The translations under genes were made by a program, and so were the position numbers. From assembly GCA_964594235.1 (NCBI GenBank), contig CAZQMF010000082.1, positions 1 through 5,228 of the forward strand: DNA of 5,228 nt, in the 5' to 3' direction. This document shows, piece by piece, positions 1-4,631 of this stretch. Source of the DNA: CAYLHS01 sp964594235 (GTDB lineage: Bacteria > Actinomycetota > Acidimicrobiia > Spongiisociales > UBA4744). The notes under the pieces are model-generated. The model did no database searches and was not told the origin of the DNA. It saw nothing but the letters and a program-made list of their open reading frames with translations. Each line of letters starts with the position of its first letter. Position 1 is the first letter of the stretch.

Positions 1-260
1 TTGGCGGCATCCTCGACGAAGCCGGCAAACAGCACATCAGGGTGGTCTTCGAGAATCCCAACCGCCTCACGCAACAGAACACCGGCCTCGTCCATGAGTC
101 GGAGGGAGTCAGCCATCTCCCCGCGATGGAACGCTCGGATCGCGTTCGCGGAGGAACGGATCACCTTGCGGGACACGGACAGCCCTCGCTCGCGGGCTGC
201 GAACTTCGCGTCGAACTCGACACGGGCGATCGATTCGACGGTTTCGAGACTCTGATCCAT
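1..260 (-). CDS. Translin-family protein (N-terminal 86 residues; C-terminus beyond the window)
   Basis: The reading frame opens with ATG at 260-258 and stays open to base 1, giving 86 residues that begin MDQSLETVESIARVEFDAKF. The stretch from about residue 29 to 50 (SVSRKVIRSSANAIRAFHRG followed by E, M, A) and the end of the visible part (HPDVLFAGFVEDAA, residues 73-86) match the pattern of archaeal and bacterial translin-family proteins, where Arg/Ser-rich helix, HRGE, and GFVEDA-KEY-EA occur in this order. The family is all-helical and about 200 residues long, so less than half is seen. Translin and TRAX bind RNA and single-stranded DNA in eukaryotes and form the C3PO ribonuclease; the bacterial role is not established, and the acidic residues used by TRAX-type nucleases would lie outside the window. 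The ATG directly follows the TAG of the upstream gene with no intervening base and no clear Shine-Dalgarno, which suggests translational coupling to the SepX/GlpR-like gene. Family assignment is by remembered motif, not by search. Confidence 0.8.
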   Translation of the reverse strand, partial: MDQSLETVESIARVEFDAKFAARERGLSVSRKVIRSSANAIRAFHRGEMADSLRLMDEAGVLLREAVGILEDHPDVLFAGFVEDAA

Positions 261-740
261 CTAGTTCTGGGCCACGATCCGCACTTGCGACTCGCGCTGT
301 TGCTCTTCCTCACGCAGGTCGACAACGAACGACGCTTCACGCCGCTGTCGGATCTGTACGAGCATCGCCAGGTACCAGGCGATTACGCCGTCGATGGCTA
401 TGTGGGCGATCAGCAGCGTCGTAGAACTTCTCCAGATCGCGATAGCGAGTGTCCCGATGGCGAGCAGCGAGAGGAGCAGAAGGGCTCGTCGCCTTCGCGC
501 CAGCACACGCCGACGGGTGAGCATCGGCTCGATACTGGTGGCCGATCCTACTGCGGACAGTCGTGCGGAAAGCTGGGTGAACTCACGCGCCGACTCCGTG
601 GGGCGGTCCTTCCGGTTCGTGAACACCGACGGCAACAAGAAGGCGGCCCATACGCCCGCCAGCACGAAGATCACGATGATAGGAACGGTGTCGACGACGT
701 CTGCCAGCACCGGTACCAAGATTGCTGTCGTATGGGTCAA
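261..740 (-). CDS. Small three-helix membrane protein, SepX/GlpR-like divisome protein candidate
   Basis: This encodes 159 residues from a TTG at 740-738, supported by GGAG at 748-745 (spacing 4). Hydrophobic segments lie at about residues 20-40, 86-103 and 107-128. The first carries WAAFLLPS (31-38); a polar linker follows (NRKDRPTESAREFTQLSARL, 42-61), then an Arg-rich stretch (TRRRVLARRRR, 75-85), the helical hairpin, and a charged tail. This layout resembles actinobacterial SepX/GlpR: one N-terminal helix with a WAAYLVP-like motif, a cytoplasmic linker with R-x-F and L-S-R, then RRRR and two helices. SepX supports cell division in Streptomyces; GlpR in Corynebacterium is the membrane receptor of the MoeA-like protein Glp, which binds FtsZ. 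Its place just downstream of galU and moeA matches that neighbourhood, though the usual rimJ acetyltransferase gene is absent. It is shorter than many homologues. The function is inferred from motif, topology and context; the safe name is a conserved membrane protein. Confidence 0.72.
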   Translation of the reverse strand: MTHTTAILVPVLADVVDTVPIIVIFVLAGVWAAFLLPSVFTNRKDRPTESAREFTQLSARLSAVGSATSIEPMLTRRRVLARRRRALLLLSLLAIGTLAIAIWRSSTTLLIAHIAIDGVIAWYLAMLVQIRQRREASFVVDLREEEQQRESQVRIVAQN

Positions 741-744
741 GGTT

Positions 745-793
745 CTCCGCCCGTCGTGAAGCTGAGGTTAGGTCAGAGCGCATGCTCCGACAA
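745..793 (-). promoter_or_regulatory. Putative promoter and ribosome binding site for the SepX/GlpR-like and translin genes
   Basis: On the minus strand a TTGTCG (793-788, four of six matches to TTGACA) is followed after exactly 17 bases by TAACCT (770-765, TANNNT type). A transcript starting about seven bases later, near 758, would have a leader of roughly 17 bases that contains GGCGGAG (751-745) just ahead of the TTG start at 740. The spacing of all three elements is coherent, and this is one of only two non-overlapping junctions in the minus-strand series. The -10 match is weak, so read-through from mogA remains equally possible; no rho-independent terminator is visible in the gap. Confidence 0.4.
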
Positions 794-806
794 CTTCCCA
801 CCGCTC

Positions 807-1280
807 TCAGTGTCCGGCCCGCTCTCCTCGGAGCAGCGCGACGGCGTGGCCGATCGCCGGTGTGACCACCTCGAGCGACTCCGATACACCTCCTACCGAA
901 CCGGGCACGTTGATGATGAGCGTCGATCCCGCAATGCCGGCGACTCCGCGAGAGAGCATCCCATGCGGGTTGACGCCGAATGTCGCAGCACGCATCGCTT
1001 CGGGAATCCCGGGCGCGACCCGCTCGATCACCGAGAGCGTCGCCTCCGGAGTCAGATCCCTTGGACCCATTCCTGTCCCGCCACACGTGACAACGAGGTC
1101 GAACCCGGCATCGATCGCGTCCTGCAACGCTCTGCGCACCGAGTCGACTCCGTCGGCCACCACCCGAAGAGTCGCCGAGAATCCGAGCGCCTCGAGATGC
1201 TCCACGGCGGTCGGACCGGAACGATCCTCTGCCTCCCCCCTACTCACTCTGTCACTCACCGTCACAACGAGGGCTCTCAT
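807..1280 (-). CDS. mogA: MoaB/MogA-family molybdenum cofactor biosynthesis protein
   Basis: This 157-residue protein starts at ATG 1280-1278, with GGGGGAG 8 bases upstream. Members of this family adenylylate molybdopterin (MPT adenylyltransferase), giving MPT-AMP that MoeA uses for molybdate insertion; the enzyme is cytoplasmic and usually trimeric. Visible family motifs are VVTVSDRVSRGEAEDRSGP (5-23), the molybdopterin-binding loop TCGGTGMGPRDLTPEAT (65-81), and the C-terminal PHGMLSRGVAGI (105-116) followed by LIINVPGSVGG (121-131). Length is normal for the MoaB/MogA group (about 150-195). The start codon overlaps the moaC stop by 4 bases (ATGA), and moaC and moeA lie directly upstream, which supports the pathway role. 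VPGSV replaces the more common LPGSP/LPGNP. Whether to call it MoaB or MogA cannot be settled from sequence alone, and many actinobacteria carry several paralogues. Confidence 0.93.
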   Translation of the reverse strand: MRALVVTVSDRVSRGEAEDRSGPTAVEHLEALGFSATLRVVADGVDSVRRALQDAIDAGFDLVVTCGGTGMGPRDLTPEATLSVIERVAPGIPEAMRAATFGVNPHGMLSRGVAGIAGSTLIINVPGSVGGVSESLEVVTPAIGHAVALLRGERAGH

Positions 1281-1747
1281 CGCGTCCACTCCCCCGATCG
1301 GCCGCCCGATTTCGACAGGAGTCTGATGGCGGTGATCTCTGCACCACGCTCGATCCCTTTCACCATGTCGTACAGCGTCAACGCCGCGACGGAGACCGCC
1401 GTCAACGCCTCCATCTCGACGCCGGTCCGATCCGTTGTGCGAACGGTCGCCTCGATCCTCGCGCCGTCCGGATGTTCGACGACCTCCACCGTGACGGACG
1501 ACAGCGACAGAGGGTGGCATAGAGGGACCAGCTCGGAGGTGCGTTTGGCGGCCATGATGCCTGCGAGTCTGGCTGCTGCCAGTGCGTCACCCTTCGGAAG
1601 GTCACCACCGAACAGAAGACCCGCCGTCTCGGGCGACAGGCGCACGATTCCTTCGGCGGTGGCGACTCTGTCGGTGGGCTCCTTGCCGCTCACGTCCACC
1701 ATGTGGACGTGGCCGTGTGCGTCCAGGTGCGTGAAGTCTTCAGGCAT
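1277..1747 (-). CDS. moaC: Cyclic pyranopterin monophosphate synthase MoaC
   Basis: MoaC converts the 3',8-cyclo-GTP made by MoaA into cyclic pyranopterin monophosphate, an early step of molybdenum cofactor synthesis. The 156-residue product begins MPEDFTHLDAHGHVHMVDVS, and shows KGDALAAARLAGIMAAKRTS (52-71), ELVPLCHPLSLSSV (72-85) and TGVEMEALTAVSVAALTLYD (108-127). Lys52, Asp127 and Lys130 correspond to the E. coli catalytic residues Lys51, Asp128 and Lys131, so it should be active. Full length is usual for the family (about 155-165). The ATG at 1747-1745 is preceded by a strong Shine-Dalgarno, AGGGAGG at 1760-1754 with 6 bases of spacing, lying inside the 3' end of moeA; the two genes overlap by 8 bases. 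No moaA, moaD or moaE is present here, so the rest of the pathway must be encoded elsewhere. Confidence 0.97.
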   Translation of the reverse strand: MPEDFTHLDAHGHVHMVDVSGKEPTDRVATAEGIVRLSPETAGLLFGGDLPKGDALAAARLAGIMAAKRTSELVPLCHPLSLSSVTVEVVEHPDGARIEATVRTTDRTGVEMEALTAVSVAALTLYDMVKGIERGAEITAIRLLSKSGGRSGEWTR

Positions 1748-2972
1748 CGATCGCCTCCCTCGTCCGGCTCTCCGGCCAGCTGAACATCTCAAGGGTGACC
1801 GTGTCGCCGGTCGCAAGGTCGCCGACCCCGACGGGAACCAGCGCGAAGCCGTCCGCCATCGCCATCGCCGACAGCACGTTGGACGACTGGCCACCCGAGA
1901 GCGTCGCTCGTAGCCCATCCTCGTCCTCGCTCACCCTGACACGCAGGAACACGTCCTTCTCGGGGTTCGTGGAGACGGGCTGGGTCAGTCGCCCATTGAC
2001 CTGTGGGCGAAACAGGGCCGTTGCGCCCATCATGTGCAAGAGCGCGGGCCTGACGAACTGCTCGAACGACACCATCACCGACACCGGATTGCCGGGAAGT
2101 CCGAACAGCGGGGTGCCGGCGATCTGCCCGAACGCGAACGGCTTGCCGGGCTGTTGGGCGACTTTCCAGAACGACACACCTCCGAGCTCGGTGAGAACGG
2201 CCTTGACCAGGTCGTACTTCCCCATCGACACACCACCCGTGGTGACGACCACGTCGGCGCTTTCGGCGGCCTCGCGAAATGCTGCGCGTAGCGGTTCTGC
2301 CTTGTCACCAATGATGCCGAAATCCAGGATCTGCTCGGCGAGCCCCGACAGCACGGCCCGCAGCGTGGTCGTGTTCGAATCCCGGATCTTGCCCCTGGGA
2401 GGGACGTGTGCGTCCGGCGGAAGAAGTTCATCTCCCGTAGAGATGACCGCAACGATCGGTCTTCGGCCGACGAAGGGTTCCACGACCCCCAGGGATGCGA
2501 GCACTCCGAGCATGGCGGGATTCAGTCTGACGCCTCGCGGGAGGATCTCTGCCCCCTGCGAGACATCTCCTCCTGCGGGTCTGACATGCGTCCCGACTGT
2601 CCGCATCTCGTTGATCGTGACCGCGTCTCCCGACGTCGACGTGACCTCCACTTCAACCACGGTGTCGGCACCTACCGGCATGGGCGCGCCCGTCATGATT
2701 CGGACCGAGGTTCCCGGCGTCACCTCCCGGCTTGGCACGCTGCCCGCCGGCACATCCTCCATGACCTCGAGAACCACCGGCACCTTCGCCACGTCGGCCG
2801 CTCTGACGGCGTAGCCATCCATCGCCGAGTTCGCGAATAGGGGAACGTCGTGCGGCGCAACGACAGGTTCCGCGAGGACACGTCCGAGCGCATCCCCGAG
2901 GGAGACCCGCTCCGAGCCCAGTGCAGCCACGAACGCGAGCACGTCTCGCTGCGCCTCGACGCGTGGCTTCAC
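1740..2972 (-). CDS. moeA: Molybdopterin molybdotransferase MoeA / gephyrin-like protein Glp
   Basis: This 410-residue protein belongs to the MoeA/gephyrin-E family, which inserts molybdate into adenylylated molybdopterin. Motifs in order: NSAMDGYAV (48-56), RIMTGAPMPVGADTVV (91-106), AVISTGDEL (175-183), GKIRDSN (194-200), TTGGVSMGKYDLVK (244-257), QQPGKPFAFG (273-282) and FGLPGNPVSVMVSFEQF (290-306), then the C-terminal beta-barrel domain IV. Asp52 of MDGYA and Asp181/Glu182 of STGDEL are kept, so catalysis is expected. The chosen start is GTG at 2972-2970, which overlaps the galU TGA by 4 bases (GTGA); a longer frame continues upstream but only as a shadow of galU. An AGAAGGA lies at 2990-2984, rather far. 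The position next to galU and upstream of a SepX/GlpR-like gene is that of Glp, the MoeA paralogue that binds FtsZ in Corynebacterium. Adjacent moaC and mogA favour a true cofactor role as well; the two roles are not exclusive. Confidence 0.95.
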   Translation of the reverse strand: MKPRVEAQRDVLAFVAALGSERVSLGDALGRVLAEPVVAPHDVPLFANSAMDGYAVRAADVAKVPVVLEVMEDVPAGSVPSREVTPGTSVRIMTGAPMPVGADTVVEVEVTSTSGDAVTINEMRTVGTHVRPAGGDVSQGAEILPRGVRLNPAMLGVLASLGVVEPFVGRRPIVAVISTGDELLPPDAHVPPRGKIRDSNTTTLRAVLSGLAEQILDFGIIGDKAEPLRAAFREAAESADVVVTTGGVSMGKYDLVKAVLTELGGVSFWKVAQQPGKPFAFGQIAGTPLFGLPGNPVSVMVSFEQFVRPALLHMMGATALFRPQVNGRLTQPVSTNPEKDVFLRVRVSEDEDGLRATLSGGQSSNVLSAMAMADGFALVPVGVGDLATGDTVTLEMFSWPESRTREAIDA

Positions 2973-3769
2973 TTGTCCCACAATCCTTCTAGGAAGCGTC
3001 GGTATTGGTCGCCGTACTCCTCGTGTGCCAACCCGAGGACGGTGAACGCCTCGAGGAGGCCGGCCGGGTTGCCGACATCGAGGAGATCCTCCGGAGACAC
3101 CATCCCCTGGCATCGTCCGTCGCGACCCAGCCGGTCGATTGCGTCGGTCAGTTGCACTTCGCCGCCCACACCAGGTTCGAGCTTCCCCAGCGCGTCGAAC
3201 ACCTCTGCGGTGAACAGGTAGCGTCCAATCAGGCCGAGACGGGAAGGCGCCCGCTCGACGCCGGGTTTCTCCACCGCGCCGCGCACCTCGATCACCTCCG
3301 ACGATCGCCACTCACCCGGCACGATGACGCCGTAGCGACTCAGGAAGTCGTCATCCAACTCACGCAACGAAACGATCGAGGTTCCGTCAAACACCTCTGC
3401 CATCCGGTCGAGGACGTCGATACGCGGAATGTTGTCGGCGAGCAGGCAGAAGAACGGTCGACCGTCGACGGAGGCCCTCGCCGAGAGCACCGCATCCCCC
3501 AACCCCAACGGAACCGGCTGTGTCACCGACGTGACCTTGACGTGATCGAGACCCGGCAAAGGGTTCGAGAAGTGCGACTCGACGAGGGAGGCGACGCCCG
3601 GGTCGACGACGATGATGACTTCCTTCGCTCCGGCTCTCGCCGCTTCCTCGACCCCGTACTGAACCGCTGGACGATCTACCACCGGCAGGAACGCCTTCGG
3701 AATGACTCGCGTCGCATGCCGCATCCGCGTCCCTCTTCCCGCCGCAGGTATGACGGCAAGATCGATCAT
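2969..3769 (-). CDS. galU: UTP--glucose-1-phosphate uridylyltransferase (GalU type, short form)
   Basis: The enzyme makes UDP-glucose from UTP and glucose 1-phosphate, a precursor for glycolipids, polysaccharides and trehalose. The 266-residue product has the nucleotidyltransferase signature IPAAGRGTRM (7-16), then IPKAFLPVVDRPAVQY (23-38), PLGLGDAV (87-94), LLADN with the presumed metal-binding Asp112 (109-113), VEKP (166-169), GGEVQLTDAI (202-211) and DVGNPAGLLEAF (231-242), in the order found in GalU. It is shorter than the usual 290-310 residues. The shortening lies mainly between VESHF (63-67) and VKVTSVTQ (77-84), where typical GalU proteins have a Leu/Lys/Glu-rich helical segment of about 20 residues more. 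The ATG at 3769-3767 overlaps the plsY stop by 4 bases (ATGA). GGTGG lies just upstream as a modest ribosome binding site. A related sugar-1-phosphate nucleotidyltransferase is the alternative, but motif order and the neighbouring moeA/glp favour GalU. Confidence 0.92.
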   Translation of the reverse strand: MIDLAVIPAAGRGTRMRHATRVIPKAFLPVVDRPAVQYGVEEAARAGAKEVIIVVDPGVASLVESHFSNPLPGLDHVKVTSVTQPVPLGLGDAVLSARASVDGRPFFCLLADNIPRIDVLDRMAEVFDGTSIVSLRELDDDFLSRYGVIVPGEWRSSEVIEVRGAVEKPGVERAPSRLGLIGRYLFTAEVFDALGKLEPGVGGEVQLTDAIDRLGRDGRCQGMVSPEDLLDVGNPAGLLEAFTVLGLAHEEYGDQYRRFLEGLWDK

Positions 3770-4344
3770 CCGCCCACCACCTTGCGTTCTGTCCCCTTGA
3801 AGAGCCTCTCGATGTTCCCGTGGTGACGGTACACGACGAGCACGACGCCGACCCCCAACCACACCAGGACCCATCCCCCGGCACCTTGGATCAGCGCTGC
3901 GGGTACGGCGGCCAGCGCCACGAGGATCGTGCTCAGCGATGCGATGTGGGTCAACGCGACCACGGCCACGAAGACCACTAGAAGCACCGCCGCGCTCAGC
4001 GGATAGAGGCCGAACAGGAGTCCGGCGAGCGTCGCCGCTCCCTTTCCCCCTCGAAACCGGTGGAACACGGGGTAGCAGTGTCCCACGACCGCGGCGAACC
4101 CTGCTGCCGCGCCCAGGGCAGGACCTCCCACCGCGACCCCCACCAACGTCGCAGCCAAGCCTTTGCACAGGTCGAGCACCAGTACCGCGATTCCGGCAAC
4201 CTTGCCGATCGACCGGAACACATTCGACGCGCCGGGATTACCGCTCCCTTTCGAGTAGATGTCGACGCCCCTGGCTCTGGCGATCACAACCGCGAAATCG
4301 ACACTCCCCAGGAGGTACGCGCCTGCAGCAACGAGTGCTCCCAT
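3766..4344 (-). CDS. plsY: Glycerol-3-phosphate acyltransferase PlsY
   Basis: PlsY is an integral membrane enzyme that transfers the acyl group from acyl-phosphate (made by PlsX) to glycerol 3-phosphate, the first committed step of phospholipid synthesis. The 192-residue product has the three family motifs: GSGNPGASNVFRSIGK (33-48), GHCYPVFHRFRGGKG (88-102) and YRHHGNIERLFKG (172-184). Around them are hydrophobic segments near residues 4-22, 49-71, 74-90, 104-130, 137-152 and 156-172, in line with a multi-pass protein of about 190-210 residues. GNPGASN replaces the GNIGATN of Firmicutes and Proteobacteria, a substitution I associate with actinobacteria. ATG at 4344-4342 is preferred; a GTG two codons upstream (4350-4348) is in frame. 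There is no Shine-Dalgarno, but a TACACT lies 8 bases before the ATG, which fits a leaderless transcript. It heads the minus-strand operon and overlaps galU by 4 bases. Confidence 0.96.
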   Translation of the reverse strand: MGALVAAGAYLLGSVDFAVVIARARGVDIYSKGSGNPGASNVFRSIGKVAGIAVLVLDLCKGLAATLVGVAVGGPALGAAAGFAAVVGHCYPVFHRFRGGKGAATLAGLLFGLYPLSAAVLLVVFVAVVALTHIASLSTILVALAAVPAALIQGAGGWVLVWLGVGVVLVVYRHHGNIERLFKGTERKVVGG

Positions 4345-4352
4345 GACCACAG

Positions 4353-4358
4353 AGTGTA
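4353..4358 (-). promoter_or_regulatory. Putative -10 element for a leaderless plsY-galU-moeA-moaC-mogA transcript
   Basis: On the minus strand the hexamer TACACT (4358-4353, TANNNT type, four of six matches to TATAAT) ends 8 bases before the plsY ATG at 4344. That distance would put transcription initiation at or next to the A of the start codon. No purine-rich ribosome binding site precedes the ATG; the minus-strand sequence there is instead pyrimidine-rich (CTCCTCC at 4370-4364). No good -35 match is seen, which is common for leaderless actinobacterial promoters. Confidence 0.35.
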
Positions 4359-4363
4359 CCGAC

Positions 4364-4370
4364 GGAGGAG
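4364..4370 (+). promoter_or_regulatory. Shine-Dalgarno-like GGAGGAG ahead of an alternative in-frame fmdB start
   Basis: GGAGGAG is a near-perfect anti-16S match and sits 9 bases before an ATG at 4380-4382 that is in frame with fmdB and would add 20 residues (MLPRSVGRLRRRLRYHLGSA). The family-conserved start MPTYEY lies at 4440, so this site either serves a rare extended form or a short upstream reading frame, or is chance. It would be used only if transcription begins upstream of 4364, within the start of the divergent plsY gene. Confidence 0.35.
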
Positions 4371-4399
4371 ATATCCGGAATGTTGCCGAGATCGGTGGG

Positions 4400-4427
4400 T
4401 CGACTTCGCCGGCGGCTCCGATATCAT
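4400..4427 (+). promoter_or_regulatory. Putative promoter for fmdB-mtnP with a very short leader
   Basis: TCGACT (4400-4405, four of six to TTGACA) and TATCAT (4422-4427, five of six to TATAAT) are separated by 16 bases. Initiation about seven bases downstream, near 4434, would leave only about six bases before the fmdB ATG at 4440, that is, a near-leaderless message. The lack of any Shine-Dalgarno directly before 4440 agrees with this. It has not been weighed against background statistically. Confidence 0.4.
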
Positions 4428-4439
4428 CTGGGTTCTGCC

Positions 4440-4631
4440 ATGCCCACCTATGAATACGTCTGCAAGCGATGTGGGAAGCGTTTCGATGTCTTCCAGTCCT
4501 TCTCCGAGAAGCCCCTCCGCACCCACGAGGAGTGTGGAGGTGAACTCCAGAAGGTGTTTCATCCTGCAGGGATCATCTTCAAGGGCTCCGGCTTCTACGT
4601 GACCGACTCGGCGAAGAAAGGCGAAGAATGA
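4440..4631 (+). CDS. FmdB-family zinc ribbon protein
   Basis: This 63-residue protein opens MPTYEYVCKRCGKRFDVFQS, the hallmark of the FmdB putative regulatory (CxxC_CXXC_SSSS) zinc ribbon family, and continues with LQKVFHPAGIIFKGSGFYVT (36-55), also strongly conserved. The first metal-binding pair is Cys8 and Cys11. The second pair, normally CPxCG, is HEECGG here, leaving His29 and Cys32, so a Cys3His site is expected. The family's function is not firmly known; it was named from a methylotroph amidase/formamidase operon, and a Mycobacterium homologue has been linked to redox-controlled chaperone activity. I chose 4440 because family members begin at MPxYEY; an in-frame ATG at 4380 with a strong GGAGGAG would give an 83-residue form with an Arg-rich extension. 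Its stop overlaps the mtnP start by 4 bases (ATGA), so the two are likely cotranslated. It is divergent from plsY. Confidence 0.9.
   Translation: MPTYEYVCKRCGKRFDVFQSFSEKPLRTHEECGGELQKVFHPAGIIFKGSGFYVTDSAKKGEE

Noticed and set aside
772..787. GAGC-ATGC-GCTC inverted repeat between mogA and the SepX-like gene as a terminator.
   Set aside because: The stem is only four base pairs and no T-run follows; it also lies within the spacer of a better-supported promoter candidate.
42..1913. A 623-codon open frame on the plus strand, longer than any real gene here.
   Set aside because: It runs antisense through the translin, SepX-like, mogA and moaC genes, all supported by family motifs. Its translation is Arg/His/Asp-rich with no recognisable domain, as expected for an antisense frame in high-GC DNA.
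1795..2814. A 339-codon plus-strand open frame rich in Ser, Thr and Pro.
   Set aside because: It is the antisense shadow of moeA, low in complexity and without any motif.
2973..3311. Possible N-terminal extension of MoeA, since its frame stays open upstream.
   Set aside because: The extension lies wholly within galU, is Arg/Gly-rich, and family members begin near the residues encoded from GTG 2972, which also forms the overlap with the galU stop.
4370..4425. Two GATATC palindromes exactly 50 bases apart in the divergent region, as possible operator half-sites.
   Set aside because: Flanking bases are not shared between the copies, and a six-base palindrome appearing twice is weak evidence for a regulator site.
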